A DNA stretch of 64,000 nt from Tolypeutes matacus (lineage: Eukaryota; Chordata; Mammalia; Cingulata; Chlamyphoridae): the NCBI GenBank assembly GCA_026826555.1, contig JAKSZT010054304.1, positions 36,734,683 through 36,798,682 of the forward strand, given 5' to 3'. The position numbers and the translations under genes are program-made. Below are positions 10,785 through 23,065 of the stretch, piece by piece; positions within the stretch are counted from its first letter, which is position 1, and every line of letters begins with the position of its first letter. Below the pieces are notes generated by a model. The model worked only from the letters and a program-made list of their open reading frames with translations. It was not told the DNA's origin and ran no database searches.

Positions 10785-13525
10785 TGTTCTCCATGAGTAA
10801 AACCCCTAAGAAGATGGAATAAGATTTGAGGAGGGGTGATCTGGGATTCTCAGCTTCCTTTTCGTGGCTGAGATCAACAAATGTGGAGAATAATGGCATT
10901 AAATCAGTTGATCTTTGGACAGTGTCATAATTGGCTAAAAAAGAGTATTGATGATGTTAATAAGGAAGTATGGTTGGGGAAAAGAAAAGAAGTCTGGGGT
11001 CTTCTCTGCTGTCCATCTGATGATGTACAGGTGAGTGTTACTAGTAGCAAGTAATGTGGGAATTTTCTTCAAGTAATGCCAAAGTTAGTATTGAGGTTGG
11101 TGGAGCATGTTATTAGGTTTCTCCCACGTGTGTGTTTGCGTGTATGTGTAATGGTATTATACATCTTTGTTCTAGTGAGTAAATATGTCAATACTAAGCT
11201 TAATATTAATGTGCATACCATGTTTTTTTAATCAATATTCAGTTCTATTTTTATAGTTTTATCTAGGTAGAATTCTTCGGATTTCTTTGGGTTTCAAGAG
11301 TAATGTGCTTTGTGAGAAAGAAACCACTGTTGTATTCTTGCTGCATTTGATTGGGTCCTAGATGATTTCACTTATTTATTTTTCCAATTTTAAAAAGACA
11401 ACAATTTTAAACTCACTAAATAAAAAACATTTTACTAAAATGATTTTATTATTAAAAAACTTCATAGCTAGCAATAAAAAATAATCTCATGCATGTTATG
11501 GGGACTAACATAGAAGCATAGATGTTTCAGGCACCTCTTAGTCTATCGTTTTCTACAGCCAGATTTAAACTATATGTAGTTATAACATATTTATGTAAAC
11601 ATATATTTTTAATCTTTTTGTTTATAACTTTCTCTAGCCAAAATTTAAGTCCTATAATTAATTACAAGTGTTCTTCCAATCATCTTATGAATATATATGT
11701 CTTTAAATCTATTTTTTCAGACTTGTTTTTCCTCTGAAATTGTTTCAAGCACCTGTCTACTTAATTTTGCTTTTCATTAAGGCAAAATTACTTATTTTTA
11801 AAGATAGTTACATATTTTTTATTTGGGAAAATTATGACAATTTGCTTGAACAAACAATAGTCCTAAAAACTTTGTAAAAATCTTACATCACATACCTTTC
11901 TATTTACTCATGTACATAAAAGTGGGAAACAGCACAATCTGTTAAACTTCAGACTTGTGAGTATTTTGGTGGTATACATATGCTGTGTGTGCATGTGTAT
12001 GCACACATTCACATATTATTATACAGGTTAAGGTGGCAAAGATTACAGGCAGTCATTTTTTTATACTTATGGGAATAAAATAATTGCAGAAGTATAACAG
12101 ATATGATATTTGGTAAATACTAATTTTTTTACAGCTGATAGCTATGGGAAAACCAAGATCAGAAATATATATTGAAGGGAGGGCAATATTATCAAAGAAC
12201 ACATATATATATATATATATGTATAAGCTGGAAAATTATTAGAAGCTTATGATAGGTTATTATGAAGTATAAATAAGATAACTTTTAAAGTTTTAAGGTG
12301 GTGTTGGCTCAACTTTGTGTACACCGAAGAATGAACAGCTTCTGGCTTATTTAAACCATCTTCCACTTTATTCATGGAGATATAGACTACTGTGGTACAG
12401 ATTACATTATGATGATTTGCATTGGTTGCAAAAACTTCAGAAACAAATGAAGACACCACATTTTAATTTTTGCTTTATCTCAAAAATTGACAGAACTAAA
12501 TTTAATTTTATAATCTATTTAAAATATATTTTAATTAAAAACAGATTTATAACAGTAAATATTATTCAAATTACATTATTGTTTTTATATTTATTGATCA
12601 CAGTTGGTTCTGACTGTTTTTAAAGAATAATGATGCAATATATTCCAAAGCCTAATTTTAGATCAGTATATGTTCTAAAATTAAATTATTATTTAATTTT
12701 GATCTTATATCTTCAGTTTAAACCATTTTTTTCTCTTTTCTGTATGTCCATTCACATTTTTCATTAAGTATCACTTTACAACTGACCTGGCAATGTCAAA
12801 AGTAGCACTTTTATTTATATTTAGAGTGAACTCTATTTAATTAAACTAGAGTTTAAGGTTCAAACTATCAATACATGGTATAAAAAGTTAATCAGGAAAC
12901 TTTAGTCCTTAACATTAGATAATCTAATTGAGGATGCATATTAATATGGTCTATTCTGGATATTATAAACAATAAATGCAAGGTTAGATATTCATTCAAA
13001 GGTGTAAATTCTTCAAAAACTCACATTGCCAGAATCAGTCAATATCTGACACAAAACTCTAGAGATAAAACTAGGGACCAGTTCCTTTGCAGTCATGAGA
13101 TAACCAAATTAATAATTTATCTTCTGATTTCAAATAGCCATTCCATTCCACATCCACCCAATATCTAGCCACCACCCCATCCCGTGTAGAGACACCATTT
13201 AAAAGTAATCTTTCATACTGCAACATTGGTAAAATTTCTTTCTAGGTACAGCATATGGACTGGACAATATATTCTTTCTTAAATTCAGTACACATTCCCT
13301 ATGCTTATGACTGTGAACCTCTATGGTTTAGGTCCATATCTATTTATCTCTATCTCTCATCACAATAGAGCATGCATATCTATCTATACAAATTATCTCC
13401 TATTTTCTGTATTATATATCTGATATTATCTGTCCATCTCAGCATTCTACATAACCAAAGGCACTTTTAAGAATGCTTAAATATTTCTATAGTTATTGCT
13501 TTTTAGATATCATTATCTTAATCAT
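10785..13525. other. Unassigned AT-rich DNA with a short TA repeat
   Basis: No gene or recognised interspersed repeat. 11130-11150 is TG-rich, 11980-12010 has a TGTGTGTGCATG run, and 12203-12221 is an AT dinucleotide repeat. The 102-codon plus frame at 12315-12623 is low complexity (Ile, Leu, Phe, Tyr) and looks like AT-rich chance. Confidence 0.5.
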
Positions 13526-13527
13526 CA

Positions 13528-13620
13528 TGTGTTAATTTCCTAAAACTACTGACAAAGTAGAATGTGTCTATAAATAAACTTCCTTATGAATTTTTCAGAG
13601 GCAGACATCTAAAGTTTCAT
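13528..13620 (-). repeat. MLT1-like LTR fragment
   Basis: Starts GTGTTAATTTCCTAAAACT and continues with CTGACAAAG and a TAAATAAACTTCCTTATG block, the minus-strand reading of the 3' end of an MLT1 (ERVL-MaLR) LTR. Short and diverged. Confidence 0.5.
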
Positions 13621-13624
13621 AATA

Positions 13625-15585
13625 AGATGTGGCTAATAGACAATTACACATATTTGTAACAACCCATAATAAATAATGTTAGAGCCCATGCACAGGAGGC
13701 TAATACCATCAGAGCAAAGACATATAATTTAGATATGTCAGGAGATTAAAAATATCTCAGAGAAGATACTTCATGTGATGACTTTAAAAGGATGATAGGG
13801 AATTACCCACATGGATGTGGTTTCAGTCACCAGGAAAAAAAGGAAATCCACATGGTCAGACATGAAAGGCTTGTATAGAAACTGACTTTCTTGAGAGGCT
13901 TCAAGTATGTTAATATGACTAAAGGACAGATGCAGGAATGAGAAAAGAGACACACCTGGGAAGGTTGCCAAGAGCTAAATTAAGGTTCTAGGGGCAATAA
14001 AATTATAGAAAGGTGTCATTGTAGAGGATAGATTGATGGATGTGGTAACAATATTAAGTCAATATTAAATACATAGATACTAGTTTATGAGATAATTATG
14101 AAACCACTGTGACAAATTATGAGCCCTAAATACATCATTGGCAGAGAAATAGCTGATGGATACAAATGACACCAAAGTAGAGGATCTTTGAAGAAAACCA
14201 AAATTTATGAGTTCACTTCTTTTATCTCTTCAGCTGGAAAAAAAAAAAATTCCAAGTAAATATATCCAGTAAGCCATTAAATATGTGAAGTTGCTAGATA
14301 CGGCCTTTGGCAATCAACAGCAATTTTCACACTTGTTCTGTAATCTCCATTCTGTCATGAGGGATGGGATACTCTTCTGCTTCTAGGCTAGTGGATATAA
14401 TTTAGACTGTGCCAATGAAGTATATTCACATAAAATTTGGAAAGCAGAAGGCAGTTGGAGGCCATATATTTTTAAAGACAGCCATATGAAGGCATGAGAT
14501 TTTATAGGGGCCACTCTCCATTGTCTACTCACTAGTTATCAGCATTGGTGTTGTTAACATCTGTTTTCTGCATTTTGCTCCTCTGTGTGCTAATAGCAGT
14601 GTCTGAATCTCTGGAGTAAAGCTACTGAGGTATGACCATGAAGCATAGGGAAGACTTTTTCTCCTTTCAACAATTTTGTAAATATGTTAAAACCTTTTCT
14701 ATTTGAAATATCTAGTCTTTTTTTATTTATTGTACCAAACCCTGGAGCTGCAGCTCCAGAAAGAAATGCCATCTTCATCATACTGGTGAAGGCTGAAGCC
14801 CTGGGTCTGAAGAAAGCACTTGAAGAGGAATATATTGCATCTTTAAATTTCCTAAAATTCTTAAAGGCCTAAAATTTCTTAAAATGTAAGCAAAGCATAA
14901 TAGATACCTCTGTCAAAATTTCATTTGTACAACGAATTTTGAAAGCATAATCCAGAAATGTATGTCAGTGGCATTCACCATTTAATTTAAATTAACTAAC
15001 ATATAGAGCTGTAAAATGATATGTATTCCTCCCCTGCAAAAGTTCATAAAATGTAAATCCTGGAGCTCAGCATGCTAAATCATGGAAAATAAGGAAGAAT
15101 TCCCTGGTGTAATTATTATTTCATTGAAAATTTTTTCATTGAACCTTACTACTACTTACTTTATTGATTTGATCTTCAAAAATTCCTTGTCATTCCAACC
15201 CATTTTTTAAAGTTTTACCAAGTGTCTCGGAATTTTCTCCTTATCTCAACTCCCAAGATATTTGACTGCTCATTTAATTCACTAGACTCACATTTTCTTG
15301 AGCTCTTAAGCTAACAGGACTTTCATTTTTACTCTAGTCATCTATTCCTATAAGCATCATTGTGCATTACTATTATTTAGATTCTACAAGCTTTCATCTT
15401 AAATCTAAACAGTTTAATCTCTGACAATATCTTTCATATTTCCAATTATTCCATCCTCTGTTTTTTTCTATAGCTCATCTATGAATACATATAAACCTTT
15501 AATCTCTTTGAATTTTCTTCTTAGCTATTATTTTTCCCTCAAAGTCTTAATTTCATAAAATATCACTCAAATTCTATTTCACCTA
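13625..15585. other. Unassigned DNA
   Basis: No gene recognised. 13690-14130 has the texture of an old interspersed repeat, but I cannot name it. A perfect 18-bp palindrome, CTGGAGCTGCAGCTCCAG, sits at 14741-14758 inside a short open frame that has no known domain. 14229-14240 is a short poly(A). Confidence 0.4.
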
Positions 15586-15589
15586 TAGA

Positions 15590-15882
15590 AGACATTGCCA
15601 AAATATATTACAACAAATTTAATAGCTTTAAACCACACAAATATATTAGCTCATAGTTCCATTGCTCCAAAATCCATTAGGCTCCACTCCTCTGCTGTGG
15701 TCCCACAAGGTTAAAATCAGGGTGTTGGATAGCAGGAATCTTTTGGGGAGGGTCTGAAAGAATTCTGCTTCCAGGCTCATTCAGGTTGTTGACAGAATTT
15801 AATTGCATGTGATTGTAGCACTGAAGTTCCCATTTCATAGCTGATCATTTGCAGCTTCCGAAAGCCACTAGTTCATGGCCCC
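15590..15882 (-). repeat. MLT1-like LTR, first part
   Basis: Carries the minus-strand MLT1 order: TAAACCACACAAATATATTAGCTCATAGTTC, then GTTAAAATCAGGGTGTTGG, then AGGAATC-TTTGGGGAGGGTC and GTTCATGGCCCC. The rest of the same LTR continues at 16333 after an insertion. The flanking word GCCCC ends this part. Confidence 0.65.
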
Positions 15883-16332
15883 TGTGTTAGTCAGCCAAAG
15901 GGGTGCTGATGCAAAATACCAGAAATCTATTGGCTTTTAGAAAGGGTATTTATTTGGGGTAGAAGCTTACAGTTACCAGGCCTTAAAGCATAAGTTGTTT
16001 CCCTCACCAAAGTCTATTGCCAAGAGTTGGGGCAAGATGGCTGCCGATATCTGCCAAGAATTCAGGCTTCTTGGGTTCCTCTCTTCCTGGATCCATTTCT
16101 CTCTGGGCTCAGCTGCTCTGCTCCTTTATGTGTTTACTTCTCAGGCTCCAGCTCAAAACTTCAGCATCAAAACTCCAACTAACTCTTCTGCTCTGCTGTG
16201 TAGTTTTCTCTGTGAGTCCTCGCCCAATCAAAGCCCTAATCATAATTTAATCATGCCCAGACAAACTGACCAGTTTACAAACATAATCCAGTATCTATTT
16301 TTGGAATTCATAAACAAGGCCAAACTGCCTGA
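15883..16332 (-). mobile_element. Solo LTR of an ERVL/MaLR-like family, minus strand
   Basis: 450 bp, beginning TGTGTTAGTCAGCCAAAG on the plus strand, which is the reverse of the LTR 3' end GGCTGACTAACACA. It shares its ends with the two LTRs at 48130-48762 and 51904-52502, including the internal block GTTTATGAATTCCAAAAATA, but its middle is about 180 bp shorter. It splits an MLT1-like LTR and is flanked on both sides by GCCCC (15878-15882 and 16333-16337), the 5-bp duplication expected for ERVL/MaLR integration. A 147-codon plus frame crosses it; that frame starts with TTG, continues into flanking MLT1 sequence and is not a gene. Confidence 0.85.
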
Positions 16333-16450
16333 GCCCCTTTCCTCTATTTTCAAAACTAGCAATGATAGGTTGAGTTCTCTCATCTCCACTTTTGTCTTAT
16401 TTTTCCTGTCTCTTTTTCTATCACATCTCTTTGTCTGACTCTACCAGGAG
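16333..16450 (-). repeat. MLT1-like LTR, second part
   Basis: Continues the LTR interrupted at 15882: CCCCTTTCCTCTATTTTCAAAACTAGCAATGATAGG, then a CTCTGACTCTACC-like block. Together the two parts give an MLT1 LTR split by the younger solo LTR. Confidence 0.65.
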
Positions 16451-16479
16451 AAATTTTAAAAAGCAATGTATAAAAAAAG

Positions 16480-17130
16480 ACCTAACAAGCACTATTTCAT
16501 TATTAAATGGAATTAAAAAGATTGCAATTCACATAAAAAGCATTTGGCAATATCATGAAAAATGTACCTATGCATTTGTTCTTTGAGCCAGCAATCCCAA
16601 CTATAGAATATTTCCAAATGATACTAAGGGTGACAATACAAAATGACATATGCCATCTCTAGGAAAAAAATAATTATTTATTTCCATGTCTATTTTTCTA
16701 TTACACACAATGTCTGGCTTGAATGAATTACAAACAACAGCAACAACAAAAACCAGATATACAAAGAAGCAGAAAAATATGACCCACAATCAACAAAAAA
16801 TAGGGTCAATAGTAGCTCATCATAGATGACCCATATGTTGTATTTGCAAACAATAACTTCAGAATAACTATTATAAACTATTATGAACTGATTAAAATTT
16901 TAGAAGTAAAGATGGACAAAATAGATCATTGGAAGGGAAATTTTAGTGGAGAAAAGGAAGCAATTTAAAAATCAGGACCAAAGGCGATTCTAGAACTAAA
17001 AGATAAAAACGATAAAATGAAAAATTGCCCCAAAGAGACTTTTTAGACTTAAAGAAAATTATTTCAGATAGAAACTAAAGTCTGTAGAAGTAAATGAAGA
17101 AAAGAGAAATGGCAAATTAGTGGTTTAATA
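16480..17130 (+). mobile_element. Old L1/HAL1 remnant, plus strand
   Basis: 16560-16640 resembles the end of an L1 ORF2 (the GAGCCAGCAATCCCAACTATAG region). 16690-17130 resembles the start of an L1M/HAL1 ORF1: AAGCAGAAAAATATGACCC, CATAGATGACCCA, ACTATTATAAACTATTATG, then CTAAAAGATAAAAACGATAAAATG. Each piece is interrupted by stops. HAL1 is a half-L1 that carries only ORF1. Whether both pieces come from one insertion cannot be told by eye. Confidence 0.55.
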
Positions 17131-17660
17131 TAAAAAGTGACTATATTTATAATTTTGTTTAATGATTATTTTCTTGCAAACAACATAACAATATGTTATG
17201 GAGTTTATTAAATATGTAGAAGTAAAATATATGAAGACAATATACAAAGGGAGAAAAAGTATTAAATGAAACTTTGTATTTTCAAGATTTTCATATTCTA
17301 TGGGATGCAGTACAGTATGATTCCAAAATAAAACTATCTCAGGACCCAGAGGTGATTTGGACTTGGGTTGCTAATTTCCGTTTTGTGAAACTGACAAAAC
17401 ACAAGCATTAAGGGTGAGGAAGATGCTGCCAACATATGTATACAAAGCTCATCAATGTCAATTTGGTATATAGAAACTTCCTTTGCCCTTTTTTTTTTTT
17501 AACTGACACCAATAATAAATGATACAGAGAGATTTGTTAAGTGTTTTGCAGAAATCAGTTGAGAAAGTTTGCATGTTTTAACTTTTATCCGTTTTCTACA
17601 TGGTGATTCTATTTTTGTCCAAGAATGCATATAAAATCTAGAAATACAGATTATGATTGC
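17131..17660. other. Unassigned AT-rich DNA
   Basis: Nothing recognised apart from a short poly(T) at 17490-17500. Confidence 0.45.
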
Positions 17661-17664
17661 AATG

Positions 17665-17875
17665 AAAATAACAAACACTTATTAGCATTATTATAGAATA
17701 CACAATAAAATATATTCTCATCAGTTCATCAGTTATTTAGATATATTATTTCATTAATGCTCAAAAAATCTTTTGACCATTTAGTTATGGTCATAGCTGG
17801 TAAGTGGTTGACGTGAGTTAAAAATTAAATTCACATAACCTATGCTAGAAGCCCTATTGTGCTGCCTCTTTCCTT
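17665..17875 (+). repeat. MIR SINE
   Basis: Follows the MIR order: AACAAACACTTATTAGCATTATTAT, ATTATTTCATTAATGCTCA, then GGTCATAGCTGGTAAGTGG and a 3' block near GAAGCCCTATTGTGCTGCC. Diverged but in the right sequence. Confidence 0.65.
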
Positions 17876-17879
17876 ATTT

Positions 17880-18355
17880 TGGGATAAGAGGGTGTGAGAA
17901 AGATGGCACTTTGGATGCTGGGTGTAAATTCAGAAAGCACTTTGATCTTTTGGTGAGTGGGAATATTTGATGTATAAATAAGATATTTTCTAAAAGTTAT
18001 TGCCAATGTAATCAAAACAATTGCCCTTTCAAATGTCCCATAATTACATATCTATTGGTAGTGGCCCATGAAAGGACAACATGTAGGAAGTTCCTGCTAC
18101 TGGGTATTACATGATATATATGAAGAATGTGATATTTTGTTGTCTTAAAAACAACAAAAGTTTGATAAACAACTAAAATGTGTTCTCTTTTTGGTCAAGG
18201 AAAGACAGGTGCTTTGCTAAATGCTATTTGAATTCTGAGGCCTTCATCTATATATGTAGTAAAATTTGATATTTTTGCCATTCTAATTTTTAGGTTTCTC
18301 AAAAGCATTTTTCACTACATTTTAATGTGCCACTTGTGATTCAAATTCTTACAAA
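17880..18355. other. Unassigned DNA
   Basis: Unique-looking sequence with no coding frame above 60 codons and no repeat that I recognise. Confidence 0.45.
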
Positions 18356-18359
18356 AAAA

Positions 18360-19065
18360 CTACAACATTGGGAATGTTAGCTTGGCATTATGGCAGGCAG
18401 GGGTTACTGGTTTAGGGTGTTGGATGTGGGGGGCATTCGGGACAGGGTGCACCTGGGGCAGGCTTCTAGAGTGCGTGAGCATTAATCTTGTCATAGTGTG
18501 TTGTATCAGTAGGTGCAGACCCACATAATGAGCAGGAAGGTGTTGGACTCCCATCCTGGGAGTCCTGCTATTCTCTCAAATGAGGGGCGGGAGCCTCTCA
18601 AGAGCATAGGCAGTGCCTAATAGAGGAGGACAGACCAGTATGTCAAGCCCTCAATGTTGTTGCAACTAACTATGAATCTTGTTCTTCAAGGAGTAAAGCC
18701 TGGTGGTTTCCATGGGCTCCGAGGGGAGGGGGAAAGAGGAATGGAACAGATGGAACATGGGACATTTGAGGGTCTATGGGAGTGTTCTACAAGATCTTGC
18801 AATGACGGATACAGGCCATGTTAAATTTCATCAAAATCTATAAAAGGATATGGTCCAAAATGTAAATCATAATGTAAACCATTGATGATGATTAGTAGCT
18901 ATGTTTCAATATTTGTACATCAATTGTAACAAATGTACTATCCACACATAAAATGTTAGGGGAAAGGGGAAAAAGGGGAGGATTTGGGGTATATGGGAAT
19001 CCCCTATATTCTATACGTGACTTTTCTGTAACCTAAAACTTTTTTGAAGACAAAATGAAAAATGC
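18360..19065 (+). mobile_element. L1 3' fragment, plus strand (variant subfamily)
   Basis: The end of this segment, ACGGATACAGGCCAT through TATGGGAATCCCCTATATTCT and the TGTAACCTAAA terminus, matches the 3' module at 320-600 and 61500-61760. The GC-richer first half (18380-18750) is not shared with those copies and may be a subfamily-specific part of the 3' UTR. The tail is A-rich near 19035-19070. Confidence 0.65.
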
Positions 19066-19069
19066 GAGA

Positions 19070-19310
19070 CACTGGGGGAATAAATGAAGAAAATGTCACT
19101 GTACATACAAGACAACAGATCTTACAGTGATGAAAGACATAATGTCAAAAAAATTTTTAAATATTTTTCATTATATTTTATTATTCCAAATTTTTAATTT
19201 TTTTTGAAATGTTTTGTATTTTATTTCTTATTTTTAAAACTATCATTATTATTTCATTTTATTATTAATTGTATTTGATTATTTTGTTAGTTTCATTTTT
19301 GAAGAAGTTT
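19070..19310. repeat. A/T-rich low-complexity spacer
   Basis: Between two same-strand L1 3' fragments. 19140-19290 is almost pure T and A with TTATTTTT-type words; it may be a decayed A tail or local expansion. Confidence 0.5.
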
Positions 19311-19314
19311 TGGA

Positions 19315-19875
19315 TCACAGAAGGGTTACAACTATGACAGGGGAGGATCATTGGTGCAGAGTGTCAGTGATGGAAGATAAATGGGACAAGGTTCACCTGT
19401 GGCATACATATAAGGCATTCAAATGTGTTCAAGTGTTCATGGGGCATTGTCACGGTGGGTGGAGATTCACACAGTAACCTAAAGGATATCAAATTTCCTG
19501 GGGAGCTCTGCCACATTCTCTAATGGATTAGCAAGAATCCCCTGAGTACAGGAGCAATGACTAGTGAAGGAAGATGGTCCATTGATGGGCCCTTTATATT
19601 GATGACTGTGCTTATGAACTATTACTCTTGAAATTGAAACTTAGCCTAGTATTATAGGGTGCCTAAAATTTATCTGTTGAGAGCCTCCTTGTAAATCAAA
19701 TGTGGTCTCTAAGTTGAACTCAACATATAAATACATTACTGTCCCCCTAGCATGAGACATGTTAACATAGGAATATGTGGGAGGTGTAGGGAACAGGGCA
19801 TATGGGAATACCCTACATTTTTAATGTAACATTTATGTAATCTAAGTATAATTTTAAAAATTTAATAAAAAAAGA
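19315..19875 (+). mobile_element. L1 3' fragment with internal deletion, plus strand
   Basis: Starts in the variant 3' region like 18380-18560 (TTGGTGCAGAGTG, GGGGCATTGTCAC, GGTGCAGACC-type words) and then jumps near 19680-19750 to the module words GAGCCTCCTTGTAAATCAAATGTGG and CCCCTAGCATGAGACATG, and again near 19750 to the terminal block TATGGGAATACCCTACATTT plus ATTTATGTAATCTAAGTAT. It therefore lacks most of the 1-kb module seen at 60543-61797. An A-rich tail follows at 19850-19885. Confidence 0.6.
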
Positions 19876-19879
19876 AAAG

Positions 19880-20960
19880 AAAAACAGTGCATACTTCAAG
19901 CCCTTTAGTAATATTAACACATATATATTTATGGCATGAGTGATTATGTATGGTTTTGAAATTTGCAGGTATGACTAAACTGATTATATAGCACAAATTT
20001 TTGCTGGAAGTAATAATTCCCTGCCCTGCCAAGAGTTCCATGGCATTTAGATGATATAATCAACTACTCCATTATTCTTAGGACCTGTATTACTAATTCC
20101 TTCCCTTCCAAGTTCCATTTATTTTAATAGCTCCTCATCAAATATGAGGAATCAAGCCAATAAATATCTGGAAATGAAATATATATAGTCTATTTAAACT
20201 ATGATGGTTATTAATGGACATAGGTTTAAATTTAGAACAAAAATTTAGATGTGGCTATTAGCTTCCATGCTAAGGTAGGGGCTGTGGACTAAGCCTGCCA
20301 TAGGTACATGGTCCACTAGAGAAGAGGGAAAATGAACAAAAGACATAGCAACACAATGGTAACTCAGGCTATAATCCAAAGTGATGGAAAAGTATAAAAG
20401 CTAATGATCATTTTTTGACACCTCTTCATAGAATGACTTAAGCCTTTACCGTACCTGGAATTGATATTAAGTATTATAATTCCTGGGATTGCAACCTGCA
20501 AGAAAAAGGCAGAGTAGAAACCAAAGGCAGAATTCCGGCCCTTGAAATTAGACTTTGTATTCACACTGATATGGTTATGAATTCTGGTGCAATTCTTATT
20601 TATCCTTATTAACTGCAATCCTTATTAATTTTAAGAAAGTTGCATGAAATTTGAACCACAGTTGTGCCATTTATTAAATATATTTAATAGCACTTAACTT
20701 ATAGGAATATGGTAAAGCACTGTGTTTTATAAAAAAGGTATCTTAACAATATCAATCTCTGTCTCTTGATTCTGCTGGTGTTTTATCTCCATCCTTTCTG
20801 GTACAAATAACTAACATAGAGCTCCACTTGATGGGTGATTTTAGGCTGTTTAAATAGTGTGTGTTCAATTCATTCCTTTTTATATAACTCTGCATTGTTC
20901 TTCTATTGTACAAGACACCACCAGGAGCAGTTATTAATATTTCTTTTTTTTTTTCCTACA
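19880..20960. other. Unassigned DNA
   Basis: No repeat family recognised. The minus frame at 20364-20618 has no domain. A T-rich run at 20939-20955 immediately precedes the exon-like segment. Confidence 0.45.
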
Positions 20961-20962
20961 AG

Positions 20963-21155
20963 TATGATATTCTCTATGCACCTGAAAAACAGTTTGTTTC
21001 TGGCAAACTGCAAATGAAACACCTGCTTGGAAAATACATATGGGAAGGCTGCAATGACTCGTATATTGGCAGCACATTTTGTCTGGCAGTTTCTTTAGAT
21101 GTAATGCATTGGGAAAATGTGTCTTTTACCGAAATGTAATAACTCTGCAAAACAA
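20963..21155 (+). other. Exon-like segment (open frame between splice consensus sites)
   Basis: 193 bp preceded by a pure pyrimidine tract TTTTTTTTTTTTCCTACAAG, a good 3' splice site apart from the weaker AAG, and followed by AA/GTAAGT, a strong 5' splice consensus. One frame is open from 20963 for 58 codons and stops at 21137-21139, 16 bases before the donor, as in a penultimate or terminal coding exon or a poison exon. The encoded peptide contains YDILYAPEKQ and HLLGKYIWEG; I do not recognise it. The same frame runs on upstream into the pyrimidine tract without an ATG. No partner exon was identified. It may be chance. Confidence 0.2.
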
Positions 21156-21159
21156 GTAA

Positions 21160-21970
21160 GTAGGAAAAATATGAGGAAACTGATCATTTTAGCACCTGTG
21201 TTGGTCTAATTCTAGCCAAATCAACAACTTGATGTGCTTGTGAAAAAATGTAGTTAAGAAAAAATAAATGAGAAAGTCTCACAAATTTTGCAGCAAGTTG
21301 TGAATAATTTATAAATTCCTCAAGGCCACTAAATGAATCACAGGCAATGTCCCTCTTCTAAACATTGTCTTGATGAAGTACGTCTAGGGAATTCCCAACA
21401 CTTTCAACAGATGTGCTTCTAATCTGTGGTACCTAATGAAACACTTTGCTCTTTATGTGTCAAGATTCCTAAGTGTGACTCCATGCAGGAAAGAAAATGG
21501 CAGGGATGAAGGATTGAATTTCTGTATTAGATTTTTTTTGATGTATTCAAGAGAAGGTAAGATTATATCACTCTTATTAAAGATTCCATGTATCCATGAA
21601 TTCATTAGGAATCATGGTAGTTCCTGTGTATTTGTGTGCTTTAGAATCAGGCACGCTTGGTAAAGATTTTTTTTAGGTATTATTTCACAAATGACATGTT
21701 ATTTGCCATTTTCAAGCCACAATTCCTTAGTCCATATAATGGTGGTTACTCTCACTTCATACTGAGGATTAGAAAAAATAAGTTTAGACAATATAAAAGA
21801 ATATAAGATACTGAATAAATGACAACCATTATTTTAATGAATTGGAGAAAACACTGAATAATATGAAACTAAATTGAATTAAAAACATCGGATATCTTGA
21901 ATAATAAATTTTTAGTAATTGATTTTCCTGAAAAGGTTCAAATATTTTACTATTCGCTTATCTTTTAATC
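21160..21970. other. Unassigned DNA
   Basis: Unique-looking, AT-rich, with no recognised repeat. The 75-codon frame at 21436-21663 has no recognisable domain. Confidence 0.45.
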
Positions 21971-21974
21971 AAAC

Positions 21975-22145
21975 AATGAAGAAGCTTACTATGTTCAACG
22001 TACTGTGAGGCATACAAAAGTTGTGTAAGATATATTTTTACCTCTCAAGGAGATTATATTCTTTTTTGAAAAGTTGAGAATCACACTCAAAAACAATCAA
22101 ATATCTAGTCAATATGATAAAATGCTGGACTGTTTGAAATAGAAA
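21975..22145 (-). repeat. L2 LINE 3' fragment
   Basis: Minus-strand reading of the L2 3' end: AAGCTTACTATGTTCAACGTACTGTGAGGC, then ACCTCTCAAGGAGATTATATTC, which is the reverse of the typical GAATATAAGCTCCTTGAGG region. Ancient and diverged. Confidence 0.6.
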
Positions 22146-22149
22146 ACAC

Positions 22150-23065
22150 AAACAATGTAAGCCAGAGACTGGTGTAATCAATATTTCCAGAACCACCAGG
22201 CACGGCTACTTTCAAATACAATTCAAATATTTGTAGTTTACCAGTATCTTTTATTGGCCTCTTTTCTCTCTTTGTTATTTATTATAAAAATATATTTGCT
22301 TTACATATTAAAATATGCATTTTTAGACCAAAAATAAACATGTTTTGACCATGGAATTTCTGTTAGTTATATATCATTACTGTTAAAACAATTATCAATT
22401 AAATAAGGTGATCTTACTATTGAGGGGCAGTTTTGACAGTGTGCTTGTAACCTGAGGGATATTTAAGGACCCTAATGGTCTGATATGGCCTAATAAAAGG
22501 TACATAAGAGTTTATCATTTATGTAGAGTCATCCTTCCCAAAGGGATCACTACTGGCAAATTAGACGGAGGAATTCTTGCTTGTGAAGTATTGCCCCTGA
22601 ATTGCAGGTCTATAGCAATTTTGTGCCACACTCACAGAATGCCAGCAATGTACTCCATCATTGTCATAACCCAATCTACACAGAGTTCCAAATATGTGCA
22701 CTATGAACTATGATCCAATAATATATGAGGAATATATACACGTACATTTTGAGGACATTCTTAAATTATACAGACATATATAATGACAAATCTTACTGCT
22801 CTACTTAAAAATATCTCCCAGATATATTCTTTCCAGTCTATATTTTAATCCATCATCTGTAGCCAATTTGCCTCTCTATAACATCAAATTTTAAAAATTA
22901 TCTCCCAAACAGATTGCAGGGATTCTATCAAAACACCCAGTCTAAAATTATTCTTGTCTCTTTTTAGGCTTACTTATAATATGCCAAGGCAATATTCTTT
23001 TGGTCTCCTGATTTTATTATAGACAATCACATTTCAAGGATTTCATTCACAAACTTTTTCTTATT
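22150..23065. other. Unassigned DNA upstream of an L1
   Basis: No gene and no confidently named repeat. Ends at the target-site duplication of the L1 that begins at 23081. Confidence 0.45.

Noticed and set aside
14741..14758. Perfect 18-bp palindrome as an operator-like site
   Set aside because: One isolated palindrome of this length in 64 kb has no support as a regulatory site.
15995..16438. 147-codon plus-strand frame, the second longest in the window
   Set aside because: It starts with TTG and spans the antisense of a solo LTR plus flanking MLT1 sequence; no domain and no promoter.
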